From positions 1,550,001 through 1,614,000 of the forward strand of contig OZ253531.1 in assembly GCA_965262395.1 (NCBI GenBank): a stretch of 64,000 nucleotides of DNA, in the 5' to 3' direction. Positions 27,240 through 36,351 of the stretch are shown piece after piece. The first letter of the stretch is position 1. Every line of letters starts with the position of its first letter. Below the pieces are notes generated by a model that did not search any database, was not told the DNA's origin, and saw only the letters and a program-made list of their open reading frames with translations. The position numbers and the translations under genes are program-made. The DNA is from CBDHFF01 sp965262395. Lineage in GTDB: Bacteria; Pseudomonadota; Alphaproteobacteria; Rickettsiales; Anaplasmataceae.

Positions 27240-27267
27240 GTGTTTTTATCTATTTGAGTAATATGCT

Positions 27268-27690
27268 ATGAGCTTTGAACATACATTATCAATATTGAAA
27301 CCACACGTAATAAGAAATAGTATAATAGGGAAAGTTAACTCATATATAGAAAAAGTGGGTCTAAAAATTGTTGCCACTCGTATGACCAATTTAACCAGAG
27401 ATGAAGCAGAGCATTTTTACGCCGAACATAAGGAGCGTCCTTTTTTCAGTAAATTAATCGACACTGTAACATCTGGTCCTGTAATTTTACAAGTACTGAA
27501 AGGAATTAATGCCATAAAAAAATATAGAGATATAATGGGCGACACAAATCCGGAAAATGCATCAACAGGAACAATTCGAGGCGATCTAGCTGAAAGTATA
27601 GATGAAAACTGTGTTCATGGCTCCGATAGCGCGGCCAGTGCTGAAAAAGAGATAAATTTCTTTTTTAAGAAAGAAGATATACATAGTTAA
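27268..27690 (+). CDS. ndk: Nucleoside diphosphate kinase
   Basis: A 140-aa cytosolic enzyme that transfers phosphate from ATP to nucleoside diphosphates through a phosphohistidine. The N-terminal TLSILKPHVIRN and active-site NCVHGSDSAASAEKEI (His117) are diagnostic. Length fits the 140-aa bacterial form. Two positions are unusual: His rather than Asp/Glu in the KPH segment and Cys before the active Val-His, neither known to abolish activity. It is a single gene converging with mutL. Confidence 0.95.
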   Translation: MSFEHTLSILKPHVIRNSIIGKVNSYIEKVGLKIVATRMTNLTRDEAEHFYAEHKERPFFSKLIDTVTSGPVILQVLKGINAIKKYRDIMGDTNPENASTGTIRGDLAESIDENCVHGSDSAASAEKEINFFFKKEDIHS

Positions 27691-27729
27691 GTGGTATTAT
27701 ATATATAATTCCGAAAGACATGTTGTAGT

Positions 27730-27777
27730 AAAAAAAGAGGCTAGCAGAAGTGGTATTGTATACTAGTTTCTGCTGGC
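27730..27777 (-). terminator. Rho-independent terminator on the minus strand, facing mutL
   Basis: A 10-bp stem (GCTAGCAGAA at 27740-27749 with TTCTGCTGGC at 27768-27777, one G-U pair) is followed on the minus strand by CCTC and seven T (A7 at 27730-27736). It would end transcripts from mutL after they read through the repeat array. Confidence 0.6.
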
Positions 27778-27894
27778 GACTTAGCTAACTTATGTTTGAG
27801 TAAGTCTATATATTGGTTCTTTAGTAAGATTTTAATAAGCTTAAATTTTACGATCTACTATTCCTTAACGAATATTGCTGTCTACACTCTAGAC

Positions 27895-28235
27895 TAAGTA
27901 ACACGCTTCATCAGCACTTCTGCCTTTTCTCTAAATGAAGTAAAGTAACTAAATTAAGTAACACGCTTCATCAGCACTTCTGCCTTTTTTCTAAATTAAG
28001 TAACACGCTTCATCAGCACTTCTGCCTTTTCTCTAGACTAAGTAACACGCTTCATCAGCACTTCTGCCTTTTTCTAAATGAAGTCTTCATCAGCACTTCT
28101 GCCTTTTCTCTAGACTAAGTAACACGCTTCATCAGCACTTCTGCCTTTTTTCTAAATTAAGTAACACGCTTCATCAGCAAATCTAGACTAAGTAACACGC
28201 TTCATCAGCACTTCTGCCTTTTTTCTAACACGCTT
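27895..28235. repeat. Irregular tandem repeat of about 42 bp, eight to nine copies
   Basis: AAGTAACACGCTTCATCAGC followed by ACTTCTGCCTTTT recurs near 27905, 27965, 28007, 28049, 28084, 28126, 28168 and 28189. Spacings are mostly 42 bp; others are 60, 35 and 21, so units have been deleted and fused. It lies between ndk and mutL and is the least regular array in the window. Confidence 0.9.
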
Positions 28236-28298
28236 TATCAAAGCATTGAAGCGATGCAATTGTTATGAACCCTAATTCATTTACATATGAATCATAAG

Positions 28299-28976
28299 TC
28301 ATAGTCTTTCAAACATTTTGTGTATCTCATTGCGAGAGATTTTTATGTAGGTTGACCTACCATGATTACACTGCCCAGCATTGGGTATTGTTTCTACTTT
28401 ACGTAATAAATAATTCATCTCCTCCATATTCATATTACGCCCTGCCCTGATAGAATTATAACAGGCTTGATTACCATAATGTTCATGCAATCTATACATA
28501 AGAGAGCTGGCAACACCGGTATCTAATAGATCATTCACAAGCTCTTGCATTATACCCTTTGATTCTGAAGAATTCAAAAATGCCGGAATCCCTTGCACAA
28601 GCACCGCACTATCACCAACAACATCAAACATTACACCAAGTTCTAATATTAATTGTTTATTCTCTTGCAAGACCTCGATGCTTTCTTGATCAAATTCTAC
28701 AAATTCTGCAGATAAAGAAGCTTGAATCTTAATTCCGTCTTTATTCAAATGCACCTTAATTTCTTCATATACAATTCTCTCATGCGCTGCATGTTGATCA
28801 ACAATTACAATTCCGTCGCTATTTTCAGCTATGATATACATACTCCCTATCTGGCATTTAGCATTGCCTAAGGGATATTCTTTATCAACATCAGAGAGCT
28901 CTTCTTGCTTGATAATCTTCGGGCTAGAGTCATTAGAAGATTGCGTATTATGAGCAATAATAGATTTATTGCTCAC
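28299..28976 (-). CDS. mutL: MutL C-terminal part, separated by a frameshift
   Basis: A 225-aa frame carrying the MutL dimerisation/endonuclease domain. It has the metal-binding motif DQHAAHERIVYE (pattern DQHAxxExxxxE), the ACYNSIRAGR-like region and GQCNHGRSTY close to the usual CPHGRP. It opens with GTG at 28976, overlapping the stop of the N-terminal ORF in GTGA. Comparison of repeat units shows one missing base between 28989 and 28990; restoring it joins this frame smoothly to the upstream part. It may be untranslated, made by reinitiation at GTGA, or a sequencing artefact. Confidence 0.85.
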   Translation of the reverse strand: MSNKSIIAHNTQSSNDSSPKIIKQEELSDVDKEYPLGNAKCQIGSMYIIAENSDGIVIVDQHAAHERIVYEEIKVHLNKDGIKIQASLSAEFVEFDQESIEVLQENKQLILELGVMFDVVGDSAVLVQGIPAFLNSSESKGIMQELVNDLLDTGVASSLMYRLHEHYGNQACYNSIRAGRNMNMEEMNYLLRKVETIPNAGQCNHGRSTYIKISRNEIHKMFERL

Positions 28977-30382
28977 AGATGTATGTATGTAGCACCAGCG
29001 TTTGAAATACTCCCTGAACTAGACGATGTATTTATGCTAGCATCAGCGTTTGAAATACTCCCTGAACTAGACGATGTATTTATGCTAGCATCAGCGTTTG
29101 AAATACTCCCTGAACTAGGCGATGTATTATTTGTGGAATTTACTGAGCCCAAGGAAAAAAAATTTGCTTTTTTCTGATCATTAAGCTGCGGTAGATCTTT
29201 CGGGGAGTTATAGCTAAATAATTGTTCATTAGCGCGTTTATTTATATCATCGATGGCTAATAATTCATTATTGATCTTCGCTTCACCTTTATTATGTGTA
29301 CTCTCGAAAGGGTTGGGCAGCTTATCTTGCTTCTTCGCCATCATATTAATAAAATTCTTGTTATTATGCACTTTTCCAGCAGATTCACTAATCGACTCTT
29401 TAATCAATTTCACTACAAGATTAAAAATTGCCCTCTCATTCAAAAATCTTACCTCTGCCTTCGTTGGATGTACATTAACATCCACGGATTCATTGGGAAT
29501 ATCAAGACGCAACACCACATACGGACATCTGCCCCTAGGTATTAAATCTTGATAAGCGAATCTTATTGCCTTAATTAACACCTGATCATGCACAGGTCTA
29601 TTATTAACAAACATATAAATATATTTCATGCCACAGGTATTATAAGTAGGCATTCCCACATATCCATCTATCTTATTCACCCCATCTGATACCGAACCAT
29701 ATTTACAATTCTGCATGAAGCTCTTACCTAATCCACGTATACTCTGAATTCTTGCCTCACATCGATCAAGTATATCCAACGAATTCAACGTTTCATAATA
29801 CAAAACCTTCTTATCGTCTATAAAAACTGTAAAGGAAACATCGGGATAGCATATGGCCATCCGATTAACGAGAGATAATACTGCTGCATTCTCACTTTTT
29901 TCACTCTTCAAAAATTTTATTCTATTCGGTGTGGAATAGAATAAGTTACTTACTTCTATGGATGTACCAATGCTTATATTCGATGGCTTACTATTCTTTA
30001 TTACCCCACCCTCGGTTTCAATTCTCCATGGCTCTCCCGCTGTGTTATATGAATCTATAACAAGCTTACTAATTGCCGCTATAGAAGGCAATGCCTCACC
30101 TCTAAATCCAAGATACTGAATATCATCTATATTATTCTGTATCTTTGAAGTTGCATGTTTTTGCAAGGCAAGAGACAATTGCTCCTTAGTCATACCACAG
30201 CCATCATCCTGCACAGCTATAAGATTGCGACCGCCTTTCCTGAGCTTTAAAACAAGAGATTTCGCCTCAGAATCTATAGAATTCTCTAACAACTCTTTAA
30301 CCACGCTAGCAGGTCTCTCAATCACTTCCCCTGCAGCAATTTTATTAATAAGATGTGTAGGTAATAGCCTAATTTCTGGCAT
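28973..30382 (-). CDS. mutL: MutL N-terminal ATPase part, ends early by frameshift
   Basis: A 469-aa frame with the GHKL ATPase of the mismatch-repair protein MutL: INKIAAGEVIERPASVVKEL, ENSIDSEAKS, DDGCGM, HATSKI and FRGEALPSIAA, all intact. After the transducer domain comes a linker with three in-frame 16-residue repeats (SSSGSISNADASINTS type) and a fourth partial copy in which one base is missing; the frame then reads ATYIHL and stops. MutL N-terminal dimers with the C-terminal domain are needed for repair, so this product alone should be inactive in mismatch repair unless the C-terminal half is supplied separately. Confidence 0.9.
   Translation of the reverse strand: MPEIRLLPTHLINKIAAGEVIERPASVVKELLENSIDSEAKSLVLKLRKGGRNLIAVQDDGCGMTKEQLSLALQKHATSKIQNNIDDIQYLGFRGEALPSIAAISKLVIDSYNTAGEPWRIETEGGVIKNSKPSNISIGTSIEVSNLFYSTPNRIKFLKSEKSENAAVLSLVNRMAICYPDVSFTVFIDDKKVLYYETLNSLDILDRCEARIQSIRGLGKSFMQNCKYGSVSDGVNKIDGYVGMPTYNTCGMKYIYMFVNNRPVHDQVLIKAIRFAYQDLIPRGRCPYVVLRLDIPNESVDVNVHPTKAEVRFLNERAIFNLVVKLIKESISESAGKVHNNKNFINMMAKKQDKLPNPFESTHNKGEAKINNELLAIDDINKRANEQLFSYNSPKDLPQLNDQKKANFFSLGSVNSTNNTSPSSGSISNADASINTSSSSGSISNADASINTSSSSGSISNAGATYIHL
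28979..29130. repeat. 48-bp in-frame tandem repeat in the mutL linker
   Basis: GCGTTTGAAATACTCCCTGA recurs at 28998, 29046 and 29094, exactly 48 bp apart (16 codons). The unit nearest the C-terminal half differs at several bases and lacks the C between 28989 and 28990 that the others have in TATGCTAGC. This is the site of the mutL frameshift. Confidence 0.93.
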
Positions 30383-30393
30383 ATATTAAGATC

Positions 30394-31266
30394 CTATCTT
30401 CGATTAGAATATACTGTATATACGGAACCAATAAAGATCAATGTAACTCCAATGATTGTAGTATCCTTGATCAATTCTCCAAAGAATATATAAGCAAGAA
30501 TGCTAGAATATATTATTCCTGTGAAGAAGAAAGGCGTCAATGTATTGAGCGATGTTCTTCTGAATGCTAATATACATCCCGCAATGCCTATTAATCCAGC
30601 TAATGAAGCAAGAAAGCCATATTTGATGGTATGGGGCATCATTATATTTGCAATAATTTCTCCTTCATAATTAAAATACAGAATAAAGGGTGTAATCATT
30701 AATACACGAAATAATGATAAATAAAATATCTGACTACCAACCTTTTCTTGGCTTGCACCAACTTTCATTGCGATATCTTCTAAACCCCAACAAATCACAG
30801 CTAATAATACAATAAGAGAGGCATAAGAAAATTCATAAGCATTCCACGGCTCAACGATGATGGCAGCACCTGCAAGACCAAATAACAAAGCAATAAAAAT
30901 GTGTACATTCATCTTATCTTTAAGAAATAAAGATGAAAATATCGTGGTAATAATGGGCGAAGTAAGAGTAAGTGATGATACCTTAGGCAGATCTAAATGA
31001 TTTATTCCATACACCAGCATAAATGTTGCTGCAACCGAGAGTGCAGCTCGTACAAAAACCCACTTATGCACTGACCATCTGAATTTATATCTAGAAATAA
31101 TAGCTGGTGGGATCATTATTAAGAATTGGCCTGCCAATATAACAAAGGTCACACAAAGCACAGTAAGATTCTCTGATAAATAGCGCGCCATTGCATTGTG
31201 CAATGCAAAAGAGGATGCAGCAACATTCATCCAAAGAATGCCTTTCATTTTATTATTGCATGTCAT
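30394..31266 (-). CDS. EamA/DMT family transporter
   Basis: A 290-aa inner-membrane protein with ten hydrophobic segments and two EamA repeats (for example LPKVSSLTLTSPIITTIFSS and a second LNTLTPFFFTGIIYS). ATG at 31266 is chosen over TTG 31281 because GGAG lies about 10 nt upstream. In Rickettsiales such proteins include S-adenosylmethionine uptake carriers; substrate cannot be read from sequence. It is adjacent to a second paralogue in the same direction and lies 11 bp upstream of mutL, so these may form one transcript. Confidence 0.85.
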   Translation of the reverse strand: MTCNNKMKGILWMNVAASSFALHNAMARYLSENLTVLCVTFVILAGQFLIMIPPAIISRYKFRWSVHKWVFVRAALSVAATFMLVYGINHLDLPKVSSLTLTSPIITTIFSSLFLKDKMNVHIFIALLFGLAGAAIIVEPWNAYEFSYASLIVLLAVICWGLEDIAMKVGASQEKVGSQIFYLSLFRVLMITPFILYFNYEGEIIANIMMPHTIKYGFLASLAGLIGIAGCILAFRRTSLNTLTPFFFTGIIYSSILAYIFFGELIKDTTIIGVTLIFIGSVYTVYSNRR

Positions 31267-31337
31267 ACACACACACTCCAATGAATATCATTTTTTATGA
31301 TACTAATAGTAGTTCTTTTGGAATAAAAGTCAACGAA

Positions 31338-32198
31338 TCATCTACGCTCATTCCACACCAAAAACACTGTACCAGAAAGAATTAAAGCAATACCTGCAAT
31401 AGTATTTTGAGTAATAATTTCACCAAAGAATATATAGGCCCATAAACTAGAGTAAATGAGTATACTAAAGAAAAATGGTGCCAATACAGTCAAATCCGCA
31501 TACCTAAAAGATATAGTACAAGTTACCACTGAAGCAGCAGCGGCAATACCAGAGATTAACGAGAACAATATTATCATATTCATGTCCTGCCAAATAACAT
31601 CCACCCATAAAACATACACTATGGGCATTATAAAGATTAATCGGAATAGGAAGAAGTAGAACGTATGTTCATATGGCGTGGCTCTATGAGCAACACTTTT
31701 CAATATTACGTCTTCTATACCCCAGAGAGAAATTGATAATACTACTAACCATAATATGGATGTAAATTCACATTCATTCCATGGCTCGATTACACACAAC
31801 ATGCCTATAAAACCTAACATCAAGGCAACAATAATCCGAGTTGTTACTTTCTCCTTAAGAAACAATACTGCAAGTATAGTAGCGGTTATTGGCACACTTA
31901 GTACTATAGCAGAAACCTGAAGAGTTGGAGCGCGAACAAAGGCATAATAGAATATAGGATATGCAATCACATCAAGTGCAGATCTAGTTATTGTGTGCCT
32001 ATGTAAATCCCAATTAAATTCATATCTCTTAATCATTGCTATAGGAAATATGCATAGAAATGAAACAAGAAACACGGCAAATACTACTTGAATATCGCTG
32101 ATATATTCTGAAAGAAACCTAGATGAAAAATTCAGTATTGAAATAAGAAATGAAGTAATGTTGATCCAAAAAATACCGATTAACGTATTGTTAATCAT
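31338..32198 (-). CDS. EamA/DMT family transporter, paralogue
   Basis: A 286-aa ten-helix EamA protein, clearly related to its downstream neighbour (the C-terminal FFGEIITQNTIAGIALI parallels FFGELIKDTTIIGVTLI). ATG 32198 begins the first helix; an earlier frame start at 32258 adds 20 residues that overlap the surf1 relic. Tandem duplication of DMT genes is common in host-dependent Rickettsiales, which import metabolites. Substrate is unknown. Confidence 0.84.
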   Translation of the reverse strand: MINNTLIGIFWINITSFLISILNFSSRFLSEYISDIQVVFAVFLVSFLCIFPIAMIKRYEFNWDLHRHTITRSALDVIAYPIFYYAFVRAPTLQVSAIVLSVPITATILAVLFLKEKVTTRIIVALMLGFIGMLCVIEPWNECEFTSILWLVVLSISLWGIEDVILKSVAHRATPYEHTFYFFLFRLIFIMPIVYVLWVDVIWQDMNMIILFSLISGIAAAASVVTCTISFRYADLTVLAPFFFSILIYSSLWAYIFFGEIITQNTIAGIALILSGTVFLVWNERR

Positions 32199-32606
32199 AA
32201 TAAAATCCAGTATGTTAAATTTAAAATATAAGTATAATTGAAATGAGAGAACTATCAATCGCTATATTGATTACATTCTCTTTAATCTTTGCTTTTTCGG
32301 AATATATAGCTCATCGAGCTTTCAAATCATCCAACACAACCTTGGCCATAATTTGCTTATAGAAATCCTAATCAGCTCTGATTTTTTGAGATTTCATTCG
32401 TAAAATCATATTCACAATTATTATACAAATAGATGAAGCAAGAAAAACGAAAAAATGTTACTTAAATATCATTTGCGTATTCTAAAACAATCCAGACGAT
32501 ACATTTGATATTGATATAAAAAACGCAATCGCCATAATTCAAAAAATAACGATTAATGTATTGTTAATCACAATGAAATCCAATATATTGCACTTAAAAT
32601 ATCAGT
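32199..32606. other. Duplicated divergent-promoter region with gene-start relics
   Basis: The gap between the DMT gene and surf1 contains two related copies of the same junction. Near 32185-32300 the start of the DMT gene is followed by a relic reading M-R-E-L-S-I-A-I-L-I, similar to the surf1 start M-K-R-L-S-V-A-I-L-I. Near 32535-32650 the true surf1 start is preceded, on the minus strand, by a relic reading I-N-N-T-L-I-V-I-F, similar to the DMT start. The stretch between (32300-32530) shows no other feature. Confidence 0.75.
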
Positions 32607-33278
32607 ATGTTTAAAATGAAAAGACTATCAGTCGCTATATTGATCATGTTCCCTCTACTTTTTGCCTTACTAGGAACATGGCAAATCGGTCGTTATTATG
32701 AAAAGAAGAATATAGAATCCAAACAACATCAAGTGAAGATAATATTAAAAGAAATCAACCCAGAGCAACTAAACATAAAAGATCTGAGTTATGCAGAAGC
32801 AATAATACCTGGGATATTCATGCATAGAAAAGAATTACATTTCCTACGATACATGGGAAGACAAAAAGGTTATTTTGTTTATACCGCTTTCACGACCACA
32901 GAAGGGAAAAATATACTTGTGAATATGGGATGGATCAGCGCTGAAAATAAACTCAAAGATAGAGATAAATATTACTCCATCACAGAAATAAATGGAATAA
33001 TACAGAATTCGTTCAAAGATTCTTGGCAATTTATTGATAATGATACAAAGAGCAATGAGTGGTTTTATCTCAAAAAGGCAGAAATAGAGAACTACTTAGA
33101 TCTTAAATTAGAGGATTACACCGTAGTTAGGGACAAAGAAGATAGTACCTTCTCCAGCGGCATACACTCCATCCATTATGTATCACAGGTGGATCTATCA
33201 AGACATATTGAATATGCAATCACCTGGTTCTCTTTGATGCTAATATCATCTGTAATATTATGGATGCGCTCAAGATAG
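32607..33278 (+). CDS. surf1: SURF1 family cytochrome c oxidase biogenesis protein
   Basis: A 223-aa inner-membrane protein that assists cytochrome c oxidase (heme a) assembly. It has two terminal helices, LSVAILIMFPLLFALLGTWQ with the conserved LGTWQ, and HIEYAITWFSLMLISSVI with the conserved YAITWF. The periplasmic middle contains RKELHFLRYMG and ILVNMGWI, both family features. The start could be ATG 32607 or ATG 32616. It fits with ctaE elsewhere in the window. Confidence 0.9.
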   Translation: MFKMKRLSVAILIMFPLLFALLGTWQIGRYYEKKNIESKQHQVKIILKEINPEQLNIKDLSYAEAIIPGIFMHRKELHFLRYMGRQKGYFVYTAFTTTEGKNILVNMGWISAENKLKDRDKYYSITEINGIIQNSFKDSWQFIDNDTKSNEWFYLKKAEIENYLDLKLEDYTVVRDKEDSTFSSGIHSIHYVSQVDLSRHIEYAITWFSLMLISSVILWMRSR

Positions 33279-33381
33279 CTAAATATAATATAGATTCTAA
33301 ATGCATTATATTTATTATAGCTGCCATTGTAAGCCTAACTTATGAATATTGACACACACAATATTATTTAATATAATTAAT

Positions 33382-34263
33382 ATGTTAAGATTTAGGATTA
33401 ATCATATGTTTAGAACTATTTTACCAAATAAATATTCTACGTTACTTCGCCTATTGAGTAGACATGCACCTTCCAATACTCAACTCCCAATCAGGATGTT
33501 CTCTCCAAGTGCATTGAATCATCAAGTAGCAGAAAAAATACCATCTGCAGATTCATCGAGCCATAAGGCAGAAGAACAAAATTCTATGCAAACAGAGCAA
33601 TATGAAGAGAACCATCATACTAAGGGCGCCCTGTCGGTTAAATTATATTTAGTGAATCTCTTTGCAATAGTAGCAATCTTGATCACTGGAAGCAAAACCT
33701 TTAAAGAAGTCGACAAAGAAAAAAGGCTCACAGAGCACCACAAGGAGTTGGAAAGACAGGCAAAGAACTATCCTGTAACATCAGCATGCATGGATACGAT
33801 AACAAGCACAAGAGAAGGGATTTCTCTTGTAGCAAGCAAACTAAGAACTTTGTGTGAATTAAGTAAATCGGCTCATTGTAATGAAAATAGTCTCTCAAAG
33901 AAGGATCTTGGCAGACTTAGTAGGATGGTTTCATCTATATTTACAAAAAACGATGAAGATATATCAAAAGGAAAAATCAAAAGACAATTATCATATTTGT
34001 CCTTACGGTTCGAGTACCTCAGCCCAGAGGGTCAAACCATTCTAAAAGCAACCATTAGCAATGTATTACAAGAACTAGAGGTTAAATTCTCTGACAAGCA
34101 AGATGAAGAAGTATTAAATGATATAGACCCTAGAATTAACTCTATATTGGATAGCTTGGGTCAACAGATACCTCTAGATGGTAATAATGACCATCCTTAT
34201 CCTTCGTCGTTAAAAGATAACTATGGCAGTGCAAGCGCAGACGTAGCCTGTATGCATATATAA
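33382..34263 (+). CDS. Unknown single-pass membrane protein
   Basis: A 293-aa product from ATG 33382; TTG 33349 or ATG 33406 are also possible. The first 85 residues are basic and Ser-rich, then comes one hydrophobic segment (VKLYLVNLFAIVAILITGS) followed by a charged helical domain (KEVDKEKRLTEHHKELERQ) and a helical C-terminal half. No domain is recognised. The basic N-terminus before a single helix suggests a type II orientation. A terminator hairpin lies 65 nt after the stop, so it is a single-gene unit. It may be lineage-specific. Confidence 0.65.
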   Translation: MLRFRINHMFRTILPNKYSTLLRLLSRHAPSNTQLPIRMFSPSALNHQVAEKIPSADSSSHKAEEQNSMQTEQYEENHHTKGALSVKLYLVNLFAIVAILITGSKTFKEVDKEKRLTEHHKELERQAKNYPVTSACMDTITSTREGISLVASKLRTLCELSKSAHCNENSLSKKDLGRLSRMVSSIFTKNDEDISKGKIKRQLSYLSLRFEYLSPEGQTILKATISNVLQELEVKFSDKQDEEVLNDIDPRINSILDSLGQQIPLDGNNDHPYPSSLKDNYGSASADVACMHI

Positions 34264-34327
34264 TATGAACACACACATAGTGAGGAATATTCGGAGAATA
34301 TCATAGTTTGAATATTAACTATTAGTT

Positions 34328-34360
34328 AAAGGAGCAATCGCAAGAGGCAGATTGCTCTTT
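34328..34360 (+). terminator. Rho-independent terminator after the unknown membrane protein gene
   Basis: GAGCAATC (34332-34339) pairs perfectly with GATTGCTC (34350-34357), extended outward by a G-U and two A-T pairs, and ends in CTCTTTATT. Loop is 10 nt. Confidence 0.6.
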
Positions 34361-34545
34361 ATTAAATAACACCAAAAGACAGGCAGCAAAATATAATATA
34401 CCAGGTGTATCAAGTAAGTATAACTCAATATAAGATCGATAATTGAACTGTGATCCAACACCAAATAAGTAAGTAATTTTACCAGCGCAGAACTTTCAAT
34501 TGATTTGACAATCGAACTTAGTGTATATTGACCATATAATAAATA

Positions 34546-36087
34546 ATGCACAATGTAATAATGACAATACTTAAGCTAAAAACCTTACTAATATTTCTAC
34601 TGTGTTTATTATCAGGATATACTATTGCTCCTAATTTTATAGACCATGATCTTCTGCCTAATAGAACAATAAACCTTGGTCTAGACCTAAGAGGAGGAGT
34701 TTCTCTTTTGCTGCAGGTTGATTTCAATGAATACATTAAGGATAGTGTGGAGCATTTTGCAGATGATGTAAGTCGAATACTAAGAGACGAGAAAATTGCA
34801 TATAAGAAAATGAATGTATCTCCTTATGAAAAGAAAGTAACAGTTAATCTCGCAGAAGATACTGCAGTAGAAAATATTGAATACCTAAAGAAACTTGGGA
34901 ATAATTATGCAGTAGACGTAGAATCAAATGATATCGTTATTGCATACAAAGAGTCTTACATTAAAGAACTGAAAAGCAAAGTTATCAATGAATCAATAAG
35001 CAACATAAGATCAAGAATAGATCAACTTGGAACCAGAGAGATTACGATCCAGGAACAAGGAGACAGTAGGATACTATTGCAAGTACCTGGTGCTGATAAC
35101 CCCAGCGAGATCAAATCCATATTAGGTAGAACTGCTAAGCTAGCATTCCATCTTGTAGACTACACAGTAGAAGATTTAAGTGAAATTAATAGGCTAACCA
35201 CCAAGGTATATAAGGATAGTAATGGTACTGCGTATCCAATACTAAGGAAAATAATAATAGGCGGAGAATCATTAAGCGATGCCAGCGCTGGCTTCAATAG
35301 CAGCGGAATTCCTGCGGTATTCTTTAAATTTAATACATTTGGAACCAAAAAATTTGCCCAAGTAACTAAAGAAAACATCAACAAGATGTTTGCTGTAGTA
35401 TTGGACGACATGGTGCTCACTGCACCAGTTATAAGAGAGCCAATCTTAGGAGGACAAGGAGAGATAACTGGCGATTTCACTATTGAGTCTGCTAATGAAT
35501 TATCTGTTTTACTTCGAGCTGGTGCTCTGCCAGCACCAATAAAGGTTATAGAGGAACGCACAGTCGGTCCAACACTTGGTCAGGACGCCATAAACTCTGG
35601 TAGCTATGCATCCATGATATCGCTACTACTTGTGATAGTTTTCATGTTCATTTCATATTATTTATTCGGCATCTTTGCTTCTGTTGCACTACTACTCAAT
35701 ATGGTCTTCATATTTGCTCTTATGTCAATAATGGAAATCACCCTAACCTTACCAGGAATAGCTGGTCTAATTCTAACCATAGGAATGGCGGTGGATGCAA
35801 ATGTATTAATATTCGAGAGAATAAGGGAAGAGCAAAAACGTTCTAAACTGATATTCAAGGCAATTGAATCAGGATTTAGCCAAGCAATGTCAACCATATT
35901 AGACTCAAATATAACCACTCTAATTGGCTCTGTAATATTATTCATAATTGGCTCAGGGCCAATTAAGGGATTCGCTGTTACACTATCTATGGGAATAATA
36001 TGCTCAATGTTCTCAGCAATTGTAATAACAAAATTATTAATTACATATTGGGCCATCATATCAAAAGCAAAAAAGCTACAGATATAG
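34546..36087 (+). CDS. secD: Protein translocase subunit SecD
   Basis: A 513-aa inner-membrane protein that, with SecF, uses the proton gradient to pull proteins through SecYEG. The N-terminal helix is followed by INLGLDLRGGVSLLLQVD, the large periplasmic P1 domain, then five helices with GMAVDANVLIFERIREE, the RND-type signature. Length matches SecD rather than a SecDF fusion; secF is not in the window. The start may be ATG 34546 or 34561. The gene appears monocistronic. Confidence 0.95.
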   Translation: MHNVIMTILKLKTLLIFLLCLLSGYTIAPNFIDHDLLPNRTINLGLDLRGGVSLLLQVDFNEYIKDSVEHFADDVSRILRDEKIAYKKMNVSPYEKKVTVNLAEDTAVENIEYLKKLGNNYAVDVESNDIVIAYKESYIKELKSKVINESISNIRSRIDQLGTREITIQEQGDSRILLQVPGADNPSEIKSILGRTAKLAFHLVDYTVEDLSEINRLTTKVYKDSNGTAYPILRKIIIGGESLSDASAGFNSSGIPAVFFKFNTFGTKKFAQVTKENINKMFAVVLDDMVLTAPVIREPILGGQGEITGDFTIESANELSVLLRAGALPAPIKVIEERTVGPTLGQDAINSGSYASMISLLLVIVFMFISYYLFGIFASVALLLNMVFIFALMSIMEITLTLPGIAGLILTIGMAVDANVLIFERIREEQKRSKLIFKAIESGFSQAMSTILDSNITTLIGSVILFIIGSGPIKGFAVTLSMGIICSMFSAIVITKLLITYWAIISKAKKLQI

Positions 36088-36293
36088 TAAAGGATTTATA
36101 ACAGTACAAATGACAAATTCGTAGAAAACTCACTACGTCATAAGGCAAATAAATAGCGCCTCAAAAGATAAAGCAATAAATGATCTCTCTTAGCCAGAAA
36201 ATATAAGAACTAATATATTTTAAACGCCAATAATATTCATACATGAACCAATAATAATGATTAAGAATGTATTACCATGTATATCCGCACTAC

Positions 36294-36321
36294 TTGACAG
36301 AATGCTATATTAGTATACTAT
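36294..36321 (+). promoter_or_regulatory. Sigma-70-type promoter of bfr
   Basis: TTGACA (36294-36299) and TACTAT (36316-36321) with a 16-bp spacer lie 30 bp before the bfr ATG. No Fur-box-like palindrome was recognised over it. Confidence 0.6.
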
Positions 36322-36351
36322 CCTGCTAGTTCTATTTATTGGTTGATAGCA

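Noticed and set aside
27895..28235. CRISPR array
   Set aside because: Units are contiguous and nearly identical along their whole length, so there are no unique spacers; the same holds for the other arrays, and no cas gene is present.
28905..29177. 90-aa plus-strand ORF with AFEILPELDDVFML repeats
   Set aside because: Antisense of the 48-bp mutL linker repeat.
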